Shown here: positions 11,001-21,289 of the stretch, piece after piece
How the letters are laid out: every line of letters begins with the position of its first letter
How positions within the stretch are numbered: the stretch's first letter is position 1
DNA from: Carya illinoinensis
Taxonomy: Eukaryota > Streptophyta > Magnoliopsida > Fagales > Juglandaceae
Length of the DNA: 64,000 nucleotides
NCBI RefSeq assembly: GCF_018687715.1
Contig: NC_056766.1
Coordinates: forward strand, 40,147,433-40,211,432
Reading direction: 5' to 3'
Notes under the pieces: generated by a model
What the model was told of the DNA's origin: nothing
Databases searched by the model: none
The model's input: the letters and a program-made list of their open reading frames with translations, nothing else
Position numbers and translations under genes: made by a program

Positions 11001-12216
11001 TTTTACCTATTCCCACGATCTTCCCTTTCGAGTTGTCTCCAAATGTCACGTGTCCTTCTTCTTTAGATCTAAGATCAAAGAACTTAGTCTTGTCTCCCGT
11101 CATGTGTCTTGAACATCCACTATCTAAAAACCACTTATTTTTGCTTGTGGATGACTTCATGCATACCTCAATGTCATCTTTAGCCATAAGACAAAGATTT
11201 GCTGATTCTTCATTGCTTGCTTCACTATCTGAGCTACTTGAATCATCATCCCATGTAGCTTTCATTGCTTTCTTGCCCTTGTTTCGATTTTTCTTTAGCA
11301 GAGGACAATCTGGCTTGATATGACCAGGTTTATTGCATTTATAACAAATTAAAGTGTCGTTTTTACCTGAATCTTTCTTGGAAAACTTTTTGAAAGATTT
11401 CCTCGGAGGAGTTCTATTTTTCTTCAAGAACCTCTGAATTCTTCTTGTTATCATCGCAACTTCTTCATCTTTATCGTCATTTTCCTCATCTTCATCACTT
11501 TCACTTTCATGAGGAACAGCTTTAAGTGCTAAGCTCTTCTTTGGCTTTCCTTCTTCTTCTCCTGTTTTCAATGTGTACTCATGGGTGATAAGTGACCCGA
11601 TGAGTTCATTGACTTCGAGCTTCTTGAGGTCTCTAGCTTCAAGAATCGCTGTAACTTTTGATTCCCAACGTTTTGGTAAAGAGTTGAGAATTTTTCTTAC
11701 TATTTCCACCTTGGAATAAACTTTGTCAAGACCTGTCAAGCTGTTTATGATGTTAGTAAAACGAGTGTGCATACTAGAAATAGATTCATCATCATTCATC
11801 TTAAACATTTCATATTCATGAGTAAGAATATAAATTTTTGATTCCTTGACTTGCGAAGTTCCTTCATAAGTTACTTCCAAGTTATCCCAAATTTCCTTTG
11901 CCGTAGCGCAATTCATTATTCTATTAAACTCGTTTCCATTAAGAGCATTATATAATAAATTCATAGCAGTTAAATTTAAAGTATAAAGTCTATCGTCTTC
12001 ACGATCAAACTCTTCTTCTTCCTTTTTGACCTTTACTCCACCAACCACTTTTGTTGGAATATAAGGTCCATTTACAATACATTTCCATATTTCTCTACCT
12101 TGAGCTTGAAGAAATATTCTCATTCTAACTTTCCAGAATGAGTAATTATCTCCACAAAAGAGTGGAGGCCGACTACTAGATTGACCTTCACCAAATGAAA
12201 CTGCAATGTTAGCCAT
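8071..12216 (-). pseudogene. Copia gag-pol polyprotein, one in-frame stop in reverse transcriptase
   Basis: ATG at 12216 gives 1,107 residues to a stop at 8893-8895, then the same frame continues to 8071: 1,382 codons with one internal TAA. Domains in order are: UBN2-type gag (1-250); CCHC knuckle [14 protein letters not shown] (291-304); SIRE-like [10 protein letters not shown] (317-); aspartic protease [13 protein letters not shown] (DSG 365-367); HHCC integrase zinc (CDAC 528-531); DD35E residues D559, D622 and E658; RVT_2 with FQMDVKSAF and YVDD (1065-1068). After the stop come RNase H motifs YTDADYAG, STAEAEY, KCDNTSA and ADIFTKPLPED. The stop replaces the codon after LGLQIK, where relatives have glutamine, so a C-to-T change of CAA is the simple explanation. 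RNase H would be lost unless read through. Confidence 0.95.
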
Positions 12217-12465
12217 AAGATCTTAACTCAAAAGATAGTTAATCTTATAATAGAGCTCTTAGCTCTGATACCAATTGTTACTGATCATAGGCCGCACCTA
12301 TGTCACCTAACAATTGTACCTACCAGACTAGCCGGCCACCGTCTCTACCGGTGCACCGTCCCCCATGGTCGGAGAGTCTTGCTTCGGTGACACAGTCACA
12401 AGCGAGAGTTCCCATGAGTGATCTGCCTGTATGAACAGTACAGGTCAACTAGCTCTGATACCAAT
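12217..12465 (-). promoter_or_regulatory. Copia leader with primer-binding site and a second copy of it
   Basis: Directly next to the 5' LTR, the minus strand reads ATTGGTATCAGAGCTA. TGGTATCAGAGC (complement at 12452-12463) is the usual initiator-Met tRNA primer site of Copia elements. The same 20-bp word TAGCTCTGATACCAATTGTT occurs at 12260-12279 and 12450-12469, 190 bp apart. The intervening GC-richer stretch begins TGTTACTGATCATAGG (plus strand), as an LTR edge would, suggesting a leftover of another LTR. Confidence 0.75.
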
Positions 12466-13865
12466 TGTTGCCCAGATGACTAACACAAGAGGGGGGTGAA
12501 TTGAGTTGTATTAAAAAAATAACAATTACAAATCAAATATATAATATAAAATATAAACAAAATATGAAATAACAATAAATATAAAGAGTAAGGGTAAGAG
12601 AGAAGCAAACTCAGTATGTTAACGAGGTTCGGCCCCACTGCCTACGTCCTCGCCTCAAGCTACCCCTTGAGGATTCCCAAATTCACTATTCAACCTCCTT
12701 CAGGTGGAGATAGAAACCTATTACACTTTTGAACAACACCGCTACAAAGGATCCGTGTAGAACACCCTCTACACTTGCAATCACCTTACACGTGGTGATT
12801 CAACTATTCCCCGTGTAGAATACTTTCTACACACACAAGGGTTATACACACCCTTTTTCTGATACAAAAGCTGATAGTGGGTAGGTTATCAGAAAACACT
12901 CCTCAATGAGTGAAATAATAACAATACAACGCAAACTATATCTCTCAAAATGAACAAGGATTAAGGCTCAATGCTTAGAGAAGAGAGAATGAAAGCTTTG
13001 AATGAATGTTGTATGCTCTTGGTGTTGTGAATGTGAAGCTCTCAAATGATCTATTTATAGGTATTTGAGACTTCATATTCAAATTTAAAAAGATTCACAT
13101 GTCAAAGACAACATCATTCACTTTTTCAAAAAATTCAAATAAAAGGTTCTTCTTTTTCAATTGTCAAAGACAACATCATTCACTTTTTCAAAGAATTCAA
13201 ATAAAAGGTTATTCTTTTTCAATTGTCAAAGACAACATCATTCACTTTTTCAAATAATTCAAATAAAAGGTTCTTCTTTTTCAATTGTCAAAGACAACAT
13301 CATTCACTTTTTCAAAAAAATCAAACCTAATCTTTTACTTTTGACATATGACAAAATGAGCATACTTTCATTTTCAAAAAATTCAAACCTAATCTTTTAC
13401 TTTTTGTATAAATCTAAAATAGCATCAATCACTTTTGAAAATATTCAAATAAAACATGCACATGTGAAAGATGATAATCAATCATCTTTAATATTTTCAA
13501 AGTTCAACCCTTTAATCAAGGCATGCACATGCAAAAGATGACAATCAATCATCTTTCAAAATTTTCAAATTTAATTTTCAAAAATATTCATGCACATGTG
13601 GAAAATGTATTTTAATGCTTTATGATAAAATATTAATTTTGAGCATTAATCCTAATTTCGAATTTTGAAGAGATTTACAACATTACTCTATAATTTTAAT
13701 GTGAACTTGTTCCCTTCTTGCTCATGCTTGTTTCCTTGATGTGCTTGACTCCATTGTGTAGACAACTTGAGTTTGAGACTTCTTTATTCTTTGAATTCAT
13801 TTGTTATCATCAAAATCCATGTGTAAATATATAATTACACAAAACTTGAAATCTTGGGTTCAACA
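12466..13865 (-). repeat. 5' LTR of the Copia element (1,400 bp)
   Basis: This is the mate of 4941-6407, with TG..CA ends. On the minus strand a TATA box, CTATAAATAG, lies at 13051-13060 and would drive gag-pol. The 62-bp tandem array is present (13101-13350). The 67-bp unit duplicated in the other LTR is single here. Confidence 0.93.
13051..13060 (-). promoter_or_regulatory. TATA box of the Copia 5' LTR
   Basis: The minus strand reads CTATAAATAG. This is the only good TATA on that strand in the LTR, and it is followed by a plausible R/U5 region down to 12466. Confidence 0.6.
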
Positions 13866-13971
13866 GCACATAAAAAAAAAAAAAAAAACTAACTTTTTAA
13901 TCGTGAACCCTACTCTTTTTCAAAGCGATTGCGCGATGTTTGTAATTCCACGACTGTATGTAATATTGCTC
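13866..13971. mobile_element. Right half of the Mutator-type MITE split by the Copia element
   Basis: GCACATAAAA... continues the sequence cut off at 4940 and ends GTATGTAATATTGCTC. Against the intact copy 39206-39377 the junction reads CCACA|TAAAA versus CCACATGAAAA. This identifies the Copia target site. Confidence 0.8.
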
Positions 13972-13980
13972 ATTCTACAA

Positions 13981-14436
13981 TAGCACTTTTAGAAGGAGAA
14001 CTCTTATTCTTCTTTTCTTTTCTAAAATCCGAACAAATCAATTATTTATAGGCATTTATGAAGCATTCCAACGGCTAGAAAACGGTTTTTCTTGTTACAT
14101 AACAAATGCCCTCTAACGGCTAAAATAAATGCCCTCTAACGACTAGAAAAGACTAGTTTTCTTGTTAAGTAATATGTGCTGTTTAATATTTTATTTTTCA
14201 TATATTTTAATGGTTTGTAGTTCTCCATCAATATACAATATTTTATTTAAACATATGAGGAAAATAAAATATTACATTATTATTTAAAATATCCAAAAAT
14301 TATTTTATTATTTCTCTTTTAATAAAATCCAACACTAACTTTCCTTGTAGTAATGGTTTAATTAAATGCCTTTTAAAAAAATTATGACCAAATTTATAAT
14401 GAAAAAGAAAATGATATTTATAGTATTAAAGTGTGC

Positions 14437-14491
<55 letters not shown>

Positions 14492-15058
14492 TAGGAAACA
14501 CAACGTCCTTTAAACGTTTGCCTAGTGGGGATTATAAATTTAGCTGTTAATCAAAGAAAATGATGAAAATAAAAAATTATATAACGTTTGACATTATGTT
14601 AATAAAATAAATATTAATAAAAAGAAATCTAAGAAATTTTGTTGGACCAAAAAATCATAAGTGTTAAATGCTGTGGAGATATGCAATAAAAATTTAAAGT
14701 ATTATGGTTAGACAACCTGTTATATCGTTTTGTAGAGTATGACAAGTACTACTACAATATTGGTATATAAATTTTTATAGATATTCATTTGAGTTTCTTT
14801 TTTAAACACGTAAAAAATTTTTTTAAAAACTCAACACTGGAAATATATATAATGGCACAAACCATAATACATTTTGACACTTCTAACTATCTCTAATAAT
14901 CAAAAATACACTTCTGATACAATAGTAAATAATAACACTAACTATGTAGTTAGACTAAAACCTATACGATTAATGGATTCGTGAAAACTTATGGAGTTTT
15001 CACGAGGTTCTTAAAGGTAATAGAAATTTCACAATTGAATTTCTAGCGGGCTGTTACA
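13981..15058 (-). mobile_element. Probable Ty3/gypsy 3' LTR remnant with adjacent polypurine tract
   Basis: At 15053-15070 the minus strand reads AGGAGGGGAGATTGTAACAG: a polypurine tract abutting a TGTAACAGCC LTR start. Just upstream on that strand lies GATTTCGAGGACGAAATC, the DFEDEI-type word often seen at the end of gypsy polyproteins. The LTR would run toward lower coordinates and include a TATA-like CCTATAAATAA near 14045. Its far end is not resolved and may continue left of the split MITE. It contains a (TA)n tract and is heavily AT-rich. Confidence 0.45.
14441..14490. repeat. (TA)n microsatellite
   Basis: About 25 uninterrupted TA units. Confidence 0.98.
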
Positions 15059-15390
15059 ATCTCCCCTCCTAAAAAAAAGATTTCGTCCTCGAAATCGAAA
15101 TAAGTAAGAAATAACAAATTAAGGAATAGGTGTTGCTTACCAACCTGTTGTCTATTCTGTATATATCTACCTTTGAGATTATGTCATTTTTTTAACTCTC
15201 TTACTTTAACCAACAATTATATTATACTTCTTTCCACAAGGTTGGCCAAGTTGTATCGACATACTCTCCAAACCTAAATTTCAAGTAAATAATCTTCCAA
15301 AACTCTTTCTTAGAAAAACATAGGCAGTATTCTTTAAGTGTTATTGTAATACCATAGTTAGTAGAGAATTCATCAAAATTAAGCCGTTAA

Positions 15391-15395
<5 letters not shown>

Positions 15396-15439
<44 letters not shown>
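15396..15439 (+). repeat. (CT)n microsatellite
   Basis: A run of about 22 CT units, preceded by CCCCC. Confidence 0.98.
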
Positions 15440-15442
<3 letters not shown>

Positions 15443-15502
15443 CAAAAGCGGTGGCCCTCTATTTTAGACCAAATAACTTTGATTCGTAGGATTTTTACAG
15501 GT

Positions 15503-15590
15503 CTTCTGTAGCTGTCAGGCGCCGCATAGCTATGACACTACATTGCTCTTCTGTAGGTGTCAGACGCCGCAGCTATGATACTACATCGCT
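15503..15590 (+). repeat. Two direct repeats of about 45 bp upstream of ORF C
   Basis: CTTCTGTAGCTGTCAGGCGC (15503) and CTTCTGTAGGTGTCAGACGC (15548) each open a GC-richer unit ending CTACAT(T/C)GCT. A duplicated block 50-140 bp before a TATA box is the layout of a duplicated enhancer; this reading is an inference. Confidence 0.7.
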
Positions 15591-15640
15591 CTTGTCTCTT
15601 GTAGAGAAATGCTTCACGAGAGATGATTCGTCATAATTTT

Positions 15641-15650
15641 CTCTATAAAA
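15641..15650 (+). promoter_or_regulatory. Candidate TATA box of ORF C
   Basis: CTCTATAAAA, about 107 bp before ATG 15752, with a C/T-rich leader between. The arrangement matches the TATA word before ORF B in the Copia element. Confidence 0.5.
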
Positions 15651-15751
15651 GAATTATTCAGTTCATCTTCTTTTACATCTCATCTTCTCCACTTTTCTGA
15701 AATTAGTCTGCATTCTTATTCTGCAATCTCTTTCTGTTTTCTCATTTTGCA

Positions 15752-16180
15752 ATGGCTCAGCAATCTTCTCATTACCAATATATGAGGTATTCTGCACCTC
15801 GTTCACCAGTTGTTTCTGCTTCTTCCGTAGGTGCTATAATGCAATCCAATAATGATCTGACTAATAAGTCAGATAATGAAATTATCTACGAGCTTGTGAA
15901 TCTCGGCACTCGATACTCATCAACCATTGTCGCATATTCTGAGTGACTACAATCCAGGACTGGGGGGGTTGACAAACTCCACGAGAATATTTTTATCCTT
16001 CAGCGGCTTCTTCTGGAGTCCAACATGAAGATAGAAGCACTAAAGAGAGATAATAGAGATTTAAAATCTTTGCTTAAATCTTCTTTTCGAGTGGCTACTC
16101 CTTTAGATAGAAAAGGCATGCAGATTTTTGAAGAGCAAGAGCGTTTAAAGATTGAGGCAAAAAGCCTTAAATTTCTGTAA
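15752..16180 (+). pseudogene. ORF C: third paralogue of the coiled-coil ORF family, one internal stop
   Basis: The frame from ATG 15752 to TAA 16178-16180 spans 143 codons with a single internal TGA at 15944-15946. It falls where ORF B has CGG (arginine of SQRLQAK), so a CGA-to-TGA change is likely. Matches to ORF B run the whole length: MRYSAPRSPVVSASSVGA versus MRHSASQSPVLSAATIGA, NDLTNKSDNE, LVNLGTRYSSTIVA, LKSLLKSSFR, and the C-terminal EERL-like end AKSLKFL versus AKNLKFM. No gag-pol or LTR of the same element surrounds it, so it is either a stand-alone gene copy or a relic of another element. Identity to ORF B is clearly above chance at both ends, but the function is unknown. Confidence 0.7.
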
Positions 16181-16764
16181 TTTTGCTTCGAGATAAAAAG
16201 ATAATATTTAACAAATATTCATATTTGTGTTTTTATCTTCTGGTAGATGTTTTATGTGCTCTATTTTTTTTTCTTTCAGGGATTTTCATATATATGACAT
16301 AATCTAATGACTCATATAAATATGCATTTAATCATGCATATCCAAACTCTTGGTTAGACCATTGGAAAAGTTAAATATAGGTTAGAAAATAACCACACAA
16401 AGCACATTGTGAGTAAACAATTCTAAACTTCTAAATATCCAGAACAATATAATACCAAAACCAAACGTAACTACCATATTGAAATTAATAACCCAACAAT
16501 AAAATCCAACAAATTCATGGGTCATTACACATCCAATTCCACAAATTCCTTTACATACAAGTTAGTATCCTATTTATGTATATAATTATAACAGAGTTTA
16601 AAAGTAAAGAAGCAAACTTAAAGTTTATATACAAGATAGTATCCCATTTAAGTATATAATTATACATATATGAACTATACATACATGTCACTGTTCTATT
16701 TATAGGTATAATAATAAAAGTGATAAGTTTAACAAAAAGATATTTAGAGTATCTATAGCGTAGC
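16181..16764. other. AT-rich 3' flank of the Helitron, with a short tandem duplication
   Basis: It contains two copies of a roughly 75-bp unit (near 16560 and 16630; ATACAAG(T/A)TAGTATCC(T/C)ATTT). The Helitron 3' terminus (hairpin plus CTRR on the minus strand) should lie in or beyond this stretch, but I could not fix it. On the minus strand TGTAATGACCC near 16526 resembles a gypsy LTR edge. Confidence 0.35.
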
Positions 16765-17355
16765 TTAATTTATAGATTCGACAGAGAGAACATTGAGCTT
16801 GTTCTGTCGTAATTGTCCATATTGATTCATCTCTGCACGCAAATGTATAATCCATTCTTTTTCTAAAATTGCACTTGCAATGTTTGCTAAATATTGTGAC
16901 GCCCCCAAATCCCCACGCCCGAACACGGGAAAATCGAGACGTCCGGATGGTGACAACCCGGGTCACCACCCTATCGACGGGTGCCAAGTGTGTGCAAAGG
17001 CAACAAATGTGCATGAAAGAACACGCAGCGGATAACGAAAGTCATAACTAAGTACCAGAATTTTCCTTAACGTAATACAAGCTGTTTAAAACGTACATAG
17101 ATAAAATATTACAAAACACAATTACAGTTTTAAACAAATATAAAACACAGCATCAGCAGCCCGGCGGAGCCGCATCCTCGGGCTCAGCCTCCTCCTCTTC
17201 GTCCTCTAACTCTGCACCAAAAGCTACGGAACCAAGAATGGTACCGCAGGTAAGTAAAACCCAAACACTACCAGATAAAAACACATAAAACTCAGACAAG
17301 ATGCATGAACCATGCCCAATGCACAAAGCCCATAAAACACCAGTTTTCCACACAC

Positions 17356-17525
17356 GCCAAAAATCCATTTGGCCCAAAAACACATCCTTTCCGAAAAACA
17401 CGCCAAAAGTCACATTTGGCCGCCAAAAGTCCATTTGGCCCAATATCTCGCCAGAAGTCCATCCGGCCCAATATCTCGCCAGAAGTCCATCTGGCCCAAT
17501 ACCACGCCAAAAGTCCCATTTGGCC
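17356..17525 (+). repeat. Minisatellite of about 28 bp inside the solo LTR
   Basis: At least five imperfect units contain the word CGCCAGAAGTCCATCTGGCC or close variants (CAAAAGTCCATTTGGCC). Each unit includes a partly palindromic AAGTCCAT.TGGC core. Confidence 0.8.
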
Positions 17526-17629
17526 TCTCAAACCATTATACAGTTTTAACCGTATGCACCATGACCTCCCCTAGGGGTCATCCGCACACCCTGGCTCCAG
17601 TGTCACACTGCAGAGTACCACCGCGCGTG

Positions 17630-17790
17630 CGACACCTAACAAGCGATGCTCAGTTCCGCGCCCCGCGCGTGCGTAGCCAAGCATCCTCTAGCCCTCACCA
17701 GCGAAGGGCCACGGAGTCGGTGAGTAGGGCGATGCCCAGTTCCGCGCCCGGCGCGTTCGTAGCCAAGCATCCCCTAGCCCCGCTCCCGTC
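17630..17790 (+). repeat. Direct duplication of about 80 bp inside the solo LTR
   Basis: GCGATG(C)(T/C)CAGTTCCGCGCCC followed by GCGCGT.CGTAGCCAAGCATC occurs twice (from about 17642 and 17729). Confidence 0.7.
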
Positions 17791-20700
17791 ATCGCTCTCG
17801 ACAACTCAGGGGACATCACTCAGTTTATTCCGCTCCCGAGTGACCAGAGGAGCTCCACCGAGATAATAACCCATCCCGGCTTGGGCTCGTGATACACACG
17901 CACCCGCAATACACTTACGCCAATACACAGGTTTTTCACATAAATCCACAAACACACGTGCATGCACCATGTAATGCCATAACAATGCATAATAAAATAA
18001 TCCAACAATCATAAATCAAATAAACAGGCAACTCCGTCCTCCATCCATCCGACCCCCGAAACTCCTCGGACTCAGTCCTGAATCAACAACCAACAACAGT
18101 AAATAATTGAATGAGCAATATATATTAAAATCTGAAAATAGGGTTTGGAAAATACTTACAGCGCTATATGGCAATTTTAGAAAACAAGCGGCGTTGCAAA
18201 CGGCGGAAAGACAGCAACGTCACAGTGAAAATTCACTGTGGCCGTGGGTTTGAAAAACTCACTTTTGAACGGGGACAAACTAGGACACGAGATTGATAGG
18301 GAATGGTCTAGGGATGGTTGTGAAGCTATTGGAAGTGATGAACGGCCGTGGGTGGCGGCGGAATCGCCGGAAAATGGCCGGATTACCCAAAACGGAAAGC
18401 TAGCTCGTAGGAGCTGTTCCGGTGGTCGTTGGAGGCCGGAAATGGGTGGGTTAGGACGGAAAGGAGTCGGTGATGAAGTGGTGAAGAAGTGGTGGCCGGA
18501 GGTGGAGCGACGGCGGCGGAAAGGAGCTGTTCCGGTGGTAGTTGCGGCTTTGTTGGGCTTTTTCCGGCCAAATGGTCGGCCGGTTGGGGGTGAGCTTGGG
18601 TGGGGTGGTGCGCCGGAGGGAGGGAAAACTTTTGGGACCGGTGGTGGGTCGAGTGGTGGCCGGACGGCGGTGGGCCGGTAGAGAGAAGGGGTTCGGCGTG
18701 AGGGAGAGGGAGGAGAGAGAGAGAGGCCGGGGGGGACCGATCGGGGAGAGAGAAGAGAGAAAAAGAAAAAAAAGAAGAAAAAAGAAAAAGAAAGGAAAAA
18801 GAAAAGAAGGGAAAAAGAAAAAAAAAGAAAAAGAGAAAAAGGAAAAAGATGTGAAAAGAAATGAGGTCCAATTCTCACTCCGGGAAAACGAAACAAACCG
18901 CCGAAAAAGATTAAAAACCACAAAAACAACTAAAAGAAATAAAACACAACATCAAATAAATTAAATTAAATTAAAAACCAATTTTAAAACGCAAATAAAT
19001 TAAAATAAATAACTGATATATTAATTAAAATAAAAACAATTATTTCAGCGAAAATACACTCAAAAGCGGGTCATCACAAATATGGTAGGTGTTCCTGTAA
19101 TAATGAAAAAATATAGAACATAATGTAATATGTTTTTTTGAATAAATTTATAAAGAGATTTATTACCTCGCCTGTGTGCTCTAATAGATGAACTGCTGTA
19201 AAATTCAGAATTTCTTCTGCCACCAATCCAAAGGCAACAACTGCTATGCATCCTGTGTCATCTTCTATTTCCAAATATACTCGAGAACTATAATTAATGA
19301 TAATATCATTATTGCATAATTTTTATAATTATTATTTTATATTTATTATGTAAAAAATGATAATTTAAAGTATTGAAATAAATTTTTTACCGTGGCTGTC
19401 CGATGCTCATATTTTTGCAATTGTAACACGAGAACTTTTCATTATAATCATATCCAGTCGCTTTATTGCAGTTGACACAGGACATATAGTAGAACGGCTG
19501 ATGCAAATCGAGTAATAAAAATTTTGCTTTAACTGTGAATGTTGATTTCTGCATTAAAAATGAAAAAATAAATTTCTAATATGAATGTAGCAATAAAGTG
19601 AATTTAAATAGAAAGAAATAATTTAGTCTTAAAAAAGAAAGTTATACCGTCATTGCCTGTGTAGAATCTAAAATTTCAGCAATTTCAGAAATTTTTGTTA
19701 TTGTCTGCATGGCATTGCTTGAACTCGATCCTGTTGATGTATTGAAACCCTTGGCAATGATTTCTTCTAGTAATGCATCATTTTGGGTTGCCCTAAAAAA
19801 TTATATTAATAATTAAAGCAATGTATGTAGTAAAAAAAAGTTACATTAATAATTAAAACGATGGTTGTAATAAAAAAAACAATAATATATGTTAAAATTA
19901 TACGATATTATTTTATAATGAATGAAACAATAAATAATTTAGATTTTATAAAATTAATTATTGAAATAATTTTTTAAAAAAGACAATTTACCATGTACGT
20001 AACGAAACCGCAGCTGGTAAAAGAGGATCGATGGTAAACACGCTTGTCACTTGTGATGATAAAGATAGACCTGTATTATAAATATGTGTTAGCAAATATA
20101 TAAATACATGATAAATAATTAACAAAAGTATTATTTTGAATGAAAAGTATCTTCATAAGAACCAACTTTAATTCGCATTCCAAGAATTATTGGTTTTGTT
20201 GCAATGATGTTTGAAATTTGTTGACATTCATCATGAACAAATCGAGCCCACATTGTTAAAGTTAAAGGCTTCAGGCTGTACAAATTAGAAATAGAATTAA
20301 GTTTGTAATAATAAAAATATTATAATGCGTTAAATAAAAAATGCTATAAATGTAATTAGAGATGTATTTAAACCTCTCATCAATAAGTTGTATATCTTGA
20401 ACTGTTGCCTTTCCATTAACAGTGTTGACTTCTCTGGGTGGCATCATTTGGATTGCAATAGCTAGAATCTCTATTTCACCAAAATATTTTTTGTTAGTTC
20501 ATAATGAAACAAAAGCATATAAATATATCTAATAATTATTTATATAGTTATTACCTATTTCAGAATCTGTATCCTTATAAGCATCAAGCTCATTAAAAGG
20601 GATGATATTGTACTCTGGAGCCTTTAGCACTGGTTCGTCATCTTCAATATTTTCAATAATTGTCCTCGAATTGATGATCCATTGATATTCATGCGATTCG

Positions 20701-21289
20701 ATTTTGTGTCTTGGATCTATTGCTTTGACATATGCATTGCCTATATAATAAGATTGAAAAACCTGCAATGTATCATCGCGCAGATCGATATCTTTACCAA
20801 ATATGACTGCTTGTAAACGATTTCCCTATAAAAAAAAAATTGAAGAATTAATCAATTGGATTTAAAGAAATAAATATTTATATATCAATAGTAAATACAA
20901 TATAATAAATACAATAAGAAAATATGTTTATAGATTGAAATGTATAAAATATAATAAATACAAAATGATTCATACCTGAGGATCTATCAATGTGAGATTC
21001 TGATATTTTGTTATTGAGTTTCGTGCAATCCTTTTTGGAGATTTTTCTGCAACGAGCATTTTTACTTTCCAGTTTTTGGTAACTGGAATAATGTCTCTGA
21101 TTGATGCATAAACGGTTCGCATATTTGCTGTTTTTACAAATTAGAAGATAGAGAAGTATTACTATATATATATTATAAATTGTATAATATAATTAAAAAA
21201 AACAATAGAATGTATAAATGATAATAATATTTGAAAAACATTAACTAAGCAGACTAAAGAATATATTAAATATGATTATTTATATAGCA

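Larger units (their letters stand above)
4941..13865 (-). mobile_element. Near-complete Copia (SIRE-like) LTR retrotransposon
   Basis: On the minus strand the order is: 5' LTR (12466-13865), primer-binding site, leader, gag-pol (12216 to 8071), a 1.65-kb region with two opposite-strand ORFs, polypurine tract (6408-6421), 3' LTR (4941-6407). The target duplication is CCACA on the left (4936-4940) and GCACA on the right (13866-13870), one mismatch. The gag-pol has the SIRE-type [10 protein letters not shown] segment after the zinc knuckle. The unusual features are the antisense ORFs where SIRE relatives often carry an env-like ORF, and a doubled primer-binding-site motif. A single stop codon in pol is the only coding lesion seen, so the copy is young. 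Confidence 0.93.
16895..19078 (+). mobile_element. Solo LTR of a Ty3/gypsy-type element, 2,184 bp
   Basis: It begins TGTGACGCCCCCAAATCC and ends GCGGGTCATCACA. It is flanked by a perfect 5-bp duplication, AATAT, at 16890-16894 and 19079-19083. No internal domain is present. It is GC-rich relative to its surroundings, with a purine-rich tract at 18680-18860 (plus strand) and several internal repeats. The long overlapping frames at 18177-18964 are low-complexity translations, not genes. The orientation is taken from the TGTGACGCCCCC start typical of gypsy LTRs. Confidence 0.85.
16765..21122 (-). pseudogene. Helitron RPA70-like single-strand DNA-binding protein, last exon split by a solo LTR
   Basis: ATG at 21122; exons 20976-21122, 20555-20825, 20374-20470, 20163-20275, 19992-20070, 19648-19792, 19391-19548, 19167-19287, then 19084-19094 joined to 16765-16894 once the LTR and one TSD copy are set aside. 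Every intron is GT..AG and the phases close to 424 codons (423 aa) without a stop. OB-fold segments: VTKNWKVKMLV and LTLIDPQGNRL (DBD-A), EILAIAIQMMPPREVN (DBD-B), and a DBD-C zinc ribbon C308-x2-C311...C325-x2-C328. The C-terminus reads HLPYLANIAS across the insertion site. With the LTR present, the frame ends HLPYL-stop, giving 383 residues and losing about 40. RPA binds single-stranded DNA; a role in rolling-circle transposition is presumed. Confidence 0.85.

Noticed and set aside
10928..11323. 131-residue plus-strand frame
   Set aside because: It is the antisense shadow of the Copia gag-pol zinc-knuckle/protease region.
17153..17866. Frames of 80-165 residues
   Set aside because: They cover the 28-bp minisatellite and 80-bp duplication of the solo LTR. 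Repeat-driven open frames.
18177..18964. Long overlapping frames of 140-250 residues on both strands
   Set aside because: They lie inside the solo LTR over purine/pyrimidine tracts and give Phe/Ser/Pro or Lys/Glu low-complexity translations in several frames at once.
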